Below, one piece after another: positions 34,519 through 46,012 of a stretch of 64,000 nucleotides of DNA. Made by a program: the position numbers and the translations under genes. The stretch's first letter is position 1; each line of letters opens with the position of its first letter. This stretch comes from Hydrangea macrophylla (lineage: Eukaryota > Streptophyta > Magnoliopsida > Cornales > Hydrangeaceae): contig CM066993.1 in the NCBI GenBank assembly GCA_033977485.1, positions 24,914,001 through 24,978,000 on the forward strand. The letters are read 5' to 3'. Under the pieces are notes generated by a model. The model searched no databases, was not told the origin of the DNA, and worked only from the letters and a program-made list of their open reading frames with translations.

Positions 34519-36180
34519 ACAATCCTGTCACGCCCCAACATTGTAAAATAGGGAAAAATTTTCATTTTCATTTTGGACCCATAGGTCATGACAGATGATG
34601 AATCGCTTGTCCTGTACTTAACTTAATATATACCCAAAAAATAGAATAAAGTAGGAGGGAAGAAAGTATAAATTATTACAACTTCAAATATTACATAGGC
34701 TTAAATTCAAATATCCTAAAGGCACAGACCGCCTTAATCAAATCAAACACTATCCATATCCTTATCACAACTTTATTATATTACAAAATTAATGCTGCAG
34801 GCTCCTCTAGCTGGCATAATCATATTGCCTTGCATAACCATTTCCTAAACATTTTGGATGTCCAGGACAAAATGAAGTCATCAACTAATGAAAGCCGAGT
34901 GAGTATAACGAACACACAAGCAATGTATATAAAAGTGCATAAACAATTATGATTATTGTTTAGTACCTTAGAGTACAGTTAATTCATTATTCCATTCATC
35001 GCATACTTGCAATAAATAATAGTTTGAGTAATGAATGATTAAGGCCGTGCATGAACAATCAAACCATCTCATCTCACAGACTCTTTTATCTTGATCACAA
35101 TCTATTGACTCATTCGGTTCACCTAGAACCATCCAGCATAGTGCTATTAGTTTAGAAGGTCTTTCGATATGTCTGTCGTATTTAGGGCAGCCTAGATGTA
35201 CCTAGACATTCAAGGTTACAATAACTTATTGAATACATTAATTATTCTACCATATCTGAAGCGGCCTAGAATAATTTAAAGCTACCACAAGACTGACCTA
35301 CCATATCAAAAGTGGCCTGGGCTCAAGCCTCTTAATTAATCTACCATATTTGTAGCGGTCTGGAATAATTAAGGCTATCACAAGACTCTGATTGACCTAC
35401 CGTATCAAAAGCGGCCTTGGTTGAATCCTTCTTAATTAACCTACCGTATCTCAAGCGGCCTGGGATAATTAAGGTTACTCATCCCGAGACATTCCCTTTT
35501 TACCCATTTTTACAACATATATGCTAACCAATGACCCCTTTCCATACATACCATCTCGACTATGCAAATGAGTAATTTATTCTCTTTCTTGTTTATATAA
35601 AGGCATCAGAGCATTTTCTATTTTTCCTTAATATTGTATCAGAGCTATTTATATTTGTATACAACAAATGATATTCAGAGTGACTGATTTCTACTCTCGT
35701 ATAGAGGTACCAAAGCTAATTAAAAATATGGTTATTATGAATTAAAACAACATAGACCAAAAAAGTCAACCGCTGTCCCAGATTGGCCAAAACGGCTAAA
35801 TATAGTAAAAAAATAAGATTTTCGATTCAAGAGTTAAAAAGTCCGGCAAATTGTTCATCTTGATCCCCATCTATCAAAAATGATTTTTAAGAATTTTCAA
35901 AAGGAAGGGACCTAGTATAAATAATGTCCCAATATCATGTGCTGTGCAAAATTTGGAAATTTTGCCTTCGAAGAGAAAGTTGACTTTTATCTATAAGGAA
36001 TTGATTTTTAAAAGTATTTTTATTGAATCCAAATGGGGGGTATTTCGTTATATACATTAATGACTTAAGTAAAATAATACATGCTTAAATGTTATGATTG
36101 GAATTAACATGCAGTGAAAGCATTATTTAGTAAAACTAGAAAAACTGTCTCGTGAAACAGATCTTTCTGTCACAGAGAGG

Positions 36181-36276
36181 CGGGACCGATCATGGTCGCT
36201 ACCGGTCCTGATACTTATATGGGACTAGTCATGGTCGGGACCGGTCCTGGGTATGTTTTGCGACCGGTTCTGGGTC
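36181..36276. repeat. Array of GACCGGTC palindromes in A's 5' LTR
   Basis: This matches 1731-1829. GGGACCGGTCCTGG is intact once and changed copies lie around it (GGGACTAGTCATGG, CGACCGGTTCTGG), so the words decay independently. Confidence 0.75.
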
Positions 36277-36970
36277 GTCTTCTTCCTCAGGACTATGCAG
36301 TTGCAGAGTATATACGAGTTTTACACGTCTTAACGATACAACAAGTATAATATACCATTCTCTTCATTTTTCTGCATAGATTATGAATATATAAATCTTG
36401 TTTTCCAATTTCTAATGTATCTCTACTCATTGATGAAAATCCAAGAGTCGTCAAAAGTACGATTTCGCCGTACGTCGCAACTTTCACAAATTAAGTTCTA
36501 ATATTTGAAACAGAGCTCAATGGGATTATAATCTTCCATTCCCAATTTACAAAAATCATTTTGGTTGAGTTTGGTGAGACCTCCATTTTTAATCTTCCAT
36601 AACTATATATGTGTGCATATATATATATATGTATATCTCTAAAATTGATAACTCTGGCTTGTGCGTAATGACTGATATTACATTATAAGTGAGTTCGAGA
36701 CACTCACAGTGTGCTAGATTGAGTTGTGCTACTTGCCGAAGAAAGACGAAATTTCATGATATAGGCTATGGCCTCTTTGAAGCTTGGAGAGCTCACTGTG
36801 AGACTTTTATATTTGTTTATCTTTCTTTTCGTCCAATTTCCAGAACATATAAGTGACTGGATGTGTATGCTCTAGAGTGATTGAGAGAGCAAGGGCAAAT
36901 GAGAGCTTGTGGATTTTGAAATATATATGCACAATGTATAGTTTTGCTTTTATGTTTGTGCATAATTTCT

Positions 36971-36995
36971 GAGAGGAAGAGAGAGAGAGAGACTA

Positions 36996-37037
<42 letters not shown>
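36971..37037. repeat. GA microsatellite
   Basis: This is a nearly pure GA run of about 65 bases inside A's 5' LTR. The equivalent site near 2490-2505 is much shorter, so it expanded after insertion. Confidence 0.9.
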
Positions 37038-37038
<1 letters not shown>

Positions 37039-37387
37039 AAATGGAGAAGAGAAAGAGAGCTTCAGAGTTTGCTTATACTTTGTGAAGCTGAAATGTGTGT
37101 GTGTGTTTGAACTGCAATGTGCAACTTATATTGGCAAAAAAGGAATTGGATTGTATTTGTAAAGTCTGAATGTAACTAAGAGGTTTGGAAGTTGGTAAGC
37201 CAATGATCAATGAATATAACAGCTGTATGACTGATGGCTTCAAATCAGCTCGTAAAATAATTCATCCAGTTTGGTTAAATCAATTCGGTTAGTTAGTTCA
37301 GTTAGATAATCCAGTTGGTCTAGGTGGTCAAGGAAAATACCCAAATAATTATTAGGGACTAAAAATGTAAGCAATGTGATAAAATAT

Positions 37388-38939
37388 TTATTAATGGATT
37401 TAATCCCAAATTATAGGGTAGCTTAGGGGCAGAATCTAAAGCATGATAATACTAATTAAAATTACTAAAGGGGTCACAAAATTAAAGCCATGTAATTTGA
37501 ATTAATCAACACACTATTATTTATGGAAAATAATGTCACTATTAAAAATAATACTCAATAGTAAAATAAAATGGCGTTGTATTAACAATTAACAACACGA
37601 GCATTAATATTTATTTATCCAAATGATACCACAACTACAATTAACATATAGTAGTAAAATATATATTGACATTTTATTTATTATTAAAGGTGCGAAAATA
37701 CAGGTTTCTATAGAAAGTCCCCAGATATGAAGAATTGAGGGCACTGCAGCTAGAAAATAGCCGAGAAATGATGATTTCCAGCGAACTCCCGTTGTTTGGG
37801 GTTGATTACGTGTTGTCTTAGAAGATGGACATTTGGGTCTACTATCGCTCAAGATATCTAGAAAGGGTTTGCAGAAGATGAATCAGAATACAGAATCATT
37901 GAAACCATGATCAAGAAGTTCAGAAAGGGTCAAAATAAGACCGATGTGTTGCAAGAATGATTTAGCTGGTCGAAGCACCGATATGAGTCTCAAATTGAAC
38001 CTGCAGGGCCTCCAGAATATGAGCCTTTTACTCACATCTTAGAAATCTCAGAAATCTCAAATATCTCCAGCAAAGATTTCTCAGATATCGTCAGAATTAC
38101 CTCCAAAAGCAAGGTATACTTCAGTAATCTGTGAAATCAAAACCCGTACATCTCTCAGAGTCCTAGAATCTCTCTAGCAGAGAAATTTGAGAAATCGTGT
38201 ATCAGAATTACCTCCAGATGAAGGGTATCTCTCATAATCGCTTATCAGAATTACCTCTAGAGATAGGGTATATCTCAGCATCGTATATGAGAATTACCAC
38301 TAGAGGAAGGGTATATCTCAGTATCATGTATCAGGGTTGCCACCAGAAGTAGGGTTTCTCTTAGAATCGTGTATCAGAGATATGGATGACACCTACAAGC
38401 CTCAAACTTAGAAGAAAGACTCTGACAAGACTCCGACAAGACTTCAGGAATCATCCAAGATACATACAACATACTTCTCTTTAGACATATTCGACTGTGA
38501 GAGTCAGCCGTTGCATCCCATGCATTAGATTCTGCATCTAGAACTTCTAAGGACAATTCCTCTAGCACTTGTACATTCACATTTTCATACTACATCAGCA
38601 ACCTAGGATAGGAGCATTTCATCTGTATTGTTGCTTGTGTGTTCTCCATCTTCTCGCAAGCTTGAACTATGCCCTAGTCTGATTCCTAGAAAGGATACAT
38701 AGGCAATTCCAACGAAGCACGACCAACAGCAACCTCAATTTAGCAGCGTCTACCCAGTATTGCATTGCATTATTGCATTCATAATTTCTTGATTTTCTCA
38801 GATTTTCAATTTCTTGATTTTTATGAACTTTTGTCTTTTTTTCTAAAACTTCTCAGTATAGTCATTGGGTGCCTTCTGGCTTTGGCACTCACTTGTTGTT
38901 CACATTGTTCACCACAAACTGTGCCAAATAGGGGCAAAC
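37388..38939 (+). mobile_element. Element F, 3' internal region (Ogre-like), upper part of A's LTR uncertain
   Basis: The first 300 bases are AT-rich and may be the rest of A's LTR. From about 38090 to 38375 a diverged repeat recurs, built on ATCAGAATTACCTC and GGGTATATCTCAG words with a period near 60. At 38662-38706 is the Ogre-like 3' motif (GAACTATGCC, then GTCTGATTCC, then GGATACATAGGCA), on the plus strand. A polypurine tract, GCCAAATAGGGGCAAAC, ends at 38939. I see no coding region. Confidence 0.6.
38923..38939 (+). other. Polypurine tract of F
   Basis: GCCAAATAGGGGCAAAC abuts TGTAGACACCC, matching B's tract and LTR start on the opposite strand. Confidence 0.85.
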
Positions 38940-40840
38940 TGTAGACACCCAATTTTGACCACACTGTTAGAATTTAGGGTGCACAACGTCTTGGAGGATT
39001 CAATGATGAAAAGTACCCCGTGGAAGGTATTGGATTCCATATAATTGAAAGATCGAACTTCAGAAAGTGACTTCAAGCTCAGAAAAGCCCTTTTCCATAC
39101 ATATATCCCAGTTTTGTCAAAATCGTCTCTCAAAATTCATATTCACTCAGGGTTATTTGAACATGAAGTGTTCTAAACGCAATATTCTAGGTATCCAGAG
39201 ATTCAATTTCAAAGAAAAACTCGAAATCAATACACATTGAAAATTTTGGAGGACTTCAATACTTTAATTGTCCTTCAATTCTCATTGCAAATCCTCTGGG
39301 AATATTGTTACTGAAATTCAACTCAATAGCTTTCCAATGCTACGTAAACGAACGATTTCAGACACTAAAAATCTTTCTTCTAAAAATTTGGAAAAGCAGT
39401 GTATGTAATTTTTGAAATAGGGCATGAAGGCAACTAGGGGACCAAGAAAAACAGATGGCGGGTCCTACCAAGGGGGTGGTAGTTCACCCCTTAACCGCCA
39501 CCTACATATGGCATTCTCATTACGAGAAACTTCCCAAAAACTATGTTGAGTTCCTGACCCTTCTAGGAAGTTTCCACTGCGAGAAAACTGCCCAAAATTT
39601 GCGTTTAGGCATTGAAATGGCCATTTTAACCATTTTCTAATCTCTAAAATCTCTATTTTAACCCTAAACCTTAAGAATTAAGTTTTTAAAATTCTATATA
39701 TAGATGCCTTGAATCTCATATGAGGGGATCTTAGGCTTGAAGAAGGTTGAATACATCTTGGAATATCTTAAGCACACCTACAAGATATAGAAGAATATAC
39801 TTAAAATTCAAGAGATTTCTAGAGAGAGAATAGTGAATTATGAATAGAATTCCCTTAAAACTAATCTCAAGATAATTAAATTAGAGAATTAAAGAATAAA
39901 TTTGACATCAATTGCCTCCCTTAATTTCCACCATGGATGAGTGCTTAAAGAACATGAAGAACACTTGAAGAAAAAGATCCTTCAATTCAACTTTGAATAC
40001 ATAATTGAGAATCCTCCAAGAGGTAAATTTTATGTGCTTGGTTGTGATTAGCATATTACATATTGATACTACTTGCATTCACGTAAAATAAGTTTTCTAA
40101 AATAAAAATCTAAAACCATTTAGACACATTCGTAAACATTGGATGTTTATGGGTAATGTTTAAAAGCAATTTTTCAAAAAGCAAAATTCTTTACTACTAA
40201 AACTAGTGGAAGAGTGTCTTATTAATAATACCCAGACCTTCCATTAATGGTCCACTATAAGTTGAGTGGACTATTTTCTTTCACCCAGCCATGGGTGATC
40301 ATTCTATACGGAGGATGCAATATTCATTGGTTACAAGATGTGAACTTCCTACGGATAGGATCAATTAGACATGTCAGAGGGGGACCACCACACAGAGGCA
40401 CTACTTGAGGCAGTTGTGATAAGATCCTAGTTAATGGTACACTCTAGCTAAGCTATGGATAAGGGATCTCACACGGGGCATTATTCAAAAACTTAGAGAT
40501 CAAAAGGGATCGGGAGTCATAACTTATTTTGAAAGAGTTGCATAGCGGACAAGTCATGATTAATCGAAAGATCGAATATTGACCACCACACAGAGGCTTT
40601 ATTCATTCGTTTTGATATTTCAGTGACTTTGTTTTTGAAATAAGAGTTTTAAGGATTATTTTATTTCAAACTGTCAAATTCTGCTATCCATATTTATTTT
40701 GTATTTTGTTTTTTTTTTCAATAAATCATAATTTCGAAATCTACTTTTAGTCCACTTGCCACAATACTCACTTAGAACAAGTTAACTAGAAATAACTACA
40801 TAGAATAGAAACGTAACCTTGACAATGTTTTAACTATAAA
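38940..40840 (+). mobile_element. Element F LTR, first part
   Basis: It begins TGTAGACACCCAATTTTG as in other Ogre-like LTRs. A TATA-like CTATATATAG lies at 39694-39703, about 750 bases in. The remainder is AT-rich leader-like sequence. The copia remnant interrupts it at about 40840, and that junction is approximate. Confidence 0.65.
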
Positions 40841-43665
40841 GGATCACATACATGCCTTCACCACCCCATGTCCTGAAGAACCAGCTACAAATGCTTCAGC
40901 AACTGCTAGACGCGAGTTTGATAAATGGAAGAAATCGAATGGAATGGACTGTTGCTACATTCTGGCCTCTATGGCTGGTGCGTTGCTACACCAATTTGAA
41001 TTGAATGATTCTGCCAGTGCCATTATCAAGAGCCTGTGGAACATGGAAGACCTGCAAGACAGGTTATTATGCAAAAGATAATGAGTACAAAGATGTTGGA
41101 AGGGATTCCAGTCAAAAAACATGTTTTAAAAATGATTGGTTATTTAAATGAACTAGAGACCCTGGGTGCCAACATCGACGTACAGACCTAAGTTGATATG
41201 ATCCTCAATTTGCTGTCACCGCCATTTGCTCAATTTAAACATAACTATAATATGAATCAAATGAATTTCTTTATGAGCGAATTAATGAGTTCTTTACAGG
41301 CAGCAAAAGGGGTGATTAAAACTGGGGGCAACGTATTGAATGTTGAGAAAAGCACTTCTTCTTTCCGATCTTTGCCAAAAGGTAAGAAAGGGAAAAAGAA
41401 GGCTGGCACAGGTAATCTAAGTGTTGGACCGGTTCTTAAGATTAATTAATTTAAGGAAAAAGGTAAGGGCAAGGGAAAGGTGGATCGCCAAGGCAAAGGA
41501 AAGTGTTTTCAATACGGTGAGAAGGGCAACTTGAAGAGGAACTATCTACAATTCTTAGCTACAAGAGTCGAAGGTATGATCAAATCACATGTGATTAAAG
41601 TAAGTTTTATAACGGATACTTTAAACACTTGGTGCATTGATTCTGGTGTGACTAACCATATCTATAATTCATTGCAGGGGTTTAGATCAACCAGGAAATG
41701 TAGTGATGGGGAGATCGTGCTGACTCTGGGATCTAGTGCGACCGTTTCTACAGTTGTTATATGACTGGTAGTTTTAGAATTTGAGGACAATAAGACTTTA
41801 GTTTTATCAGATGTAATTTATGTCCCTTTAATGAGACCTGATTTAATTTCAATTTTTGATTTATCAAATAAAAGTTATTCTTATTATTTTGGAACTGAAG
41901 TGGTCATTAAAAGGAATGGTTCTTTTTATATGTAATGGTGTTAAATCTATTGGCTTGTATGTGATCACTCCAAATATTTCTAATAATTCTAATATGGAAC
42001 TTAATAACTCAATGGTAACTGTACCATCTAAAAGAAAGGAACCTTCCACTAAACCAACAAGGCTTTAGCACATGAGACTTGGCCATATCAATCAAAAAGG
42101 GATCGTAGGTGATTTGATTCTTGAACCAATGCAAGTAAGGGAGTCTTGTTTAGAGGGTAAGATAACCAAAAGGCACTTTCCTGCAAAGGGCAATAGGTCT
42201 AATGCATTATTGGAATTAGTTCAAACTGATGTATGTGGACCAATAAATATTAGAGCAAGGGGTGGTTATGAATATTTCATAACATTTACTGATGACCACT
42301 CAAGGTATGGATATGTTTACCTAATGCTGCATAACTCTGGAGCCTTTAAAAAGTTGAAAGAGTTTAGGCTGAAGTGGAGAAACAATTGGGCAGACATATT
42401 AAGGCCATTCGATCTAATTGAGGTGGCGAGTATCTCTCTAATGGGTTTATTGATCACCTTGTATAGAATGTGATTCTATCACAGTTGATTACACCCGGTA
42501 GACCTTAGTAGAATGGTGAAGCGAAGAGAAGGATCTGGACTCTTTTAGACATGACTAGTTCAATGATGAGTTATTTCGAGTTGCCATTATTTCTTTGGGG
42601 TTATGCTTTGAAAACTATGGCATACATTCTAAATATTGTTCCAAGCAAATCCGTTCCTAAGACACCACGGGAGATGTGAATTGGACACAAGCCCTCTTCG
42701 CAACATCTCTGGATATAGGGGTGTCCAACATATGTACTAAAAGGAAAGATGAGCAAATTGGAAACTATATCAGAAGTATGTTACTTTATAGGTTATCCAA
42801 AGGGTACTTATGAATGGTATTTTTATGATCCAAGAGAACAGAAAGTGTTTGTTAGTACAAATGCTGTTTTCTTGGAGGATGATTATATCAAGAACCATAC
42901 GCCTAAGGGAAGGATAGATCTAAAAGTGATAGAAGGAGAACCCTCAATCCTACTCGTAATTGATAACGATGTAAGACAAGAAAATACCACTTCTTCACCC
43001 ATTTTTGCATTGTTATATTGTCATAGCGGGAGAGATACATGTTCTTATGAAAAGTTTTTGAAGCTATCTCCATAGAATCTGAATCTGATCCTACCATATA
43101 TGAAGAGGCAATGGCTGATGTTGATTTTACTCATTATGTTAAAGCTACAAAGGCTAAATTAGAATCTATGAATTCTAATCAGGTTTGGGATCTTGTAGAA
43201 CTTCCTATCAATATTAAACCCATTGGCTATAAGTGGGTCTATAAGAGGAAAAGAGGATGTGATGGAAAGGTTGAGACCTTTAAGGCAAGGTTTGTAGCAA
43301 AAGGTTATACTTAAAGATAGGGCATTGACTTTGAGGAAACCTTCTTGCGGTAGCAATGCTCATGTCCATCAGAATACTCTTACCCATTACGGCATACCTA
43401 GATTATAAGATATAGCAGATGAACATCAAGACTGTATTCTTAAATGGCAATCTTGAGGACATCTATACGTAGCAACCAGAAGGGTTCATAGCTCGTGGGA
43501 AAGGTAACTTGGTATGCAAGTTGCAAAAGTCCATTTATGGGCTTAAGCAGGCATCCAGTAGTTAGAACATTCATTTTGACCAAGCGGTGAAATCGTTTAG
43601 TTTCATACAGACCTGGATGAACCTTGTGTATACAAAAAGTGTGAAGGCAAAGTGGTGGATTTTTT
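40841..43665 (+). pseudogene. Ty1/copia gag-pol remnant
   Basis: Domains in copia order can be read in broken frames. Gag starts near 40840 (ARREFDKWKKSNGMDCCYIL), with a basic region near 41340-41440 and a degenerate zinc knuckle (CFQYGEKGNLKRN, normally C-C-H-C). Protease is WCIDSGVTNHIYN at about 41630, DSG in place. Integrase is MRLGHINQKG at 42072, then LVQTDVCGPI and FITFTDDHSRYGYVYL. Reverse transcriptase starts at 43150-43320 (NQVWDLVELPINIKPIGYKW), then TVFLNGNLEDIYT and LQKSIYGLKQASS. It ends at DEPCVYKK near 43650, before the active-site block. No LTRs flank it. More than ten stops or shifts are present, so it is old. Confidence 0.85.
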
Positions 43666-45780
43666 CTATTCATTTTCAATTTTGATTTCCTCTTTCTACT
43701 TTAGTTTAGATCCATGCAATCAAGACTATATCTATGTATCTATTTTGAATTCTATGACGGTTTGGAAGTATGATCTATGAGAAGGATGATTCTTATGTGC
43801 ATACCAATCTCTTGATTATTCCTATTACCTAGAATTCCTATTGAATTTCATCTCCAATAGGATATTTGTTAGTCCATTTGATCCATGATCTAGAGTTCAT
43901 CATAGAACTTGAGGGCTAAATTGATTGGAAATCATGATAATTAAGTTGATCTATGAATTTGATCACTCTAACAAGCTTCAACCATCACCTGAGATGTTTT
44001 CCTCTCACTTTAAAATGAATTAGATAAAATTCAGCAAAACAAATTGGTTTTGTCCATAAGATTTGGTCCACCAAAATCCATAGTTTGATGGATTTCAAAT
44101 TTTTTGGGTAAACTTTGATTTCATTCGATCTGTTTTGAGAACCTCTAGGATCCATATGCTATTTCTAGAAATTGTTGAGAAATCGGTTGACAAATTTGAA
44201 CATAGTCTTTTTGTGCTTGAATTTCAGAAAATCTATAATAGTTATCAATATTTTGGTTTTTGGCGATGATTCCTAACTCATGTATCTATATGCCGATGTA
44301 ATATCGTGAGCATACGATTGAAGTTGATACAGCTATTTTGGAATTTTCTAAGTTTAACTACAATCATGATTATGTATACAAAATGGTCATACTTTGATCA
44401 CTCAAAAAAAAATTGATGCATAAAAACTTTGTTTAGAAATCATCTAGAATAAATTGATGAGAGATCAAAAGCTTAAATTAACTTGATTAACATGATTCAT
44501 GAACTTCTACGATGTTTTATATTCCCTTGTCAAATGATACCAAACTTCCAGAATAACAGAGTGTATTTGAAACAAATTTTTAGAAACCTTAAGATCATGA
44601 TATGTCCATGTGATTATTTTTTTCATAAACTACACTGAAGTAGCTTTCTTTGGACACAAAATAGATCTTCACATGGTTTTTATAGAATTAATTATGATTT
44701 TTTACAAGAACAGTGGACATTCCTGGTCCACTTTTCCCAAAACTCTTATTTCTCGAACTTTAAAAATGGTAAAGATGTTATAATTTTTGGAGAAGTTCCA
44801 TAAGACATGTATCTAGCTTTCTGTAAAAGGGTTTTAACTTATCTCATGTTTAAGACCACTTTTGATAGGATTCATTAGAGGTTGCTGAATCTGAAAATTT
44901 GATTGATGACATCTTTTACTCATCTTTCATGCATATCATTTGTTTGCTTGTGTTTTTGCAATGCTTGGGTATTCTTTGGAGTCTTAGTGCAGAGAGTTGG
45001 ATGTCGTGGATCTGGATCCTGATTTATGTGTTTGCCTCGTTTACATGTGGCTTAGTGCCCATGTATCGTGTACTATCTCTATCCCTTCTCTTAGAATTTT
45101 TATAGGTTTACAACTTTGTTTTTGACGACACATTTCATTTAGGATAGTCTATGTTTATATGATTATATGTTAGAGACATCTTATCTAGGATTGTTAAATG
45201 ATTGAATTGCATGTTTCCTTTATTTTTGCTTTTGCGACTCCGCTTGAGTCAACCTAATGTAAGTTCTCTTATTCCCTTTTGCATATCATGACATAATTCC
45301 TTTATTTGCATCGGTCCCGGACGGGACTAGCCACTGTGAGCATACCTCTCCCATGTATTGCATATGCATCCCATTTCTACTTGATTTAATCTCTTGACAC
45401 AATTTTCCTTAGATGCTCCTTTTTGGCATGTAAATATTATCTAGTATGTTTGAGGAAACAACAATAATTATGAATTCAAAACAAGGACATTTGAATCAAG
45501 GCCTACCGTTCGGTAAGGCGAGGAGGGGGTGCTTTAGTCCTACTTGGGATCCTTCCCCTCTCGTACCAAGATCCCCTAATGAAGGGCGAGTAACCTTATT
45601 CAATTTTGGGCAAGTCAAACTTGGGTTTCCTAATTCCCGATAAAAATTAGGTGGCGACTCTTTATCTCTAGTACCGCGTGAGGAAGTTAAAGTTTCCTTG
45701 AAGTATGCTCCTTGGGATTCGTCTCGGGACACTATCGAAGGAAAATGCCAGGACCCCCCCGACCGCAATCGCGGTCCACA
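43666..45780 (+). mobile_element. Element F LTR, second part
   Basis: This AT-rich sequence ends in GGTGGCGACTCT (about 45651) and then GCGGTCCACA at 45780, matching the end wording of B's LTR on the opposite strand. It is followed by a primer-site-like TGGAGACTCCACCGGGGA. I infer that it is the end of the LTR begun at 38940, but the copia break means the two parts could come from different copies. Confidence 0.6.
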
Positions 45781-45783
45781 ATC

Positions 45784-46012
45784 TGGAGACTCCACCGGGG
45801 ATTTGAACATGAAATCGATGGTTTCTTGTTCTTCGAGAGTTTGACTTGATCCAATGAATATCTTTGTTATTAATTCGATAATCGTGTTGTTTCTGCCTGC
45901 AGTAGCACTTGCATTGTTCTTTCACTGTGACTGCGTGAGACCATTGCCTTATGGGTGGAGGGCCCTCTTTCCTCCATTTGTCAAGAGACTTTGGTAGCAT
46001 GTAGTCAGCGTT
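45784..46012 (+). mobile_element. Element F primer binding site and leader
   Basis: TGGAGACTCCACCGGGGA starts three bases after the LTR end and is the Ogre-type primer site wording. The leader then runs to 46012, where LTR G starts. No gag is reached. Confidence 0.7.

Larger units (their letters stand above)
34526..37387 (-). mobile_element. Element A, 5' LTR (at least to 37387)
   Basis: It is collinear with 79-2850 and in the same orientation. It repeats the dimeric array (about 35247-35475) and the palindrome array (36181-36276). A GA microsatellite (36971-37037) is longer than in the other copy. No TG/CA boundary is seen at 37387. The true start probably lies further up, and AT-rich sequence to about 37680 may still be LTR, because the 3' copy is the truncated one. 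Confidence 0.85.

Noticed and set aside
45446..45810. ORFs of about 65 and 104 codons at an LTR end
   Set aside because: They lie in the end of the Ogre-like LTR and primer-site region and match no protein family known to me.
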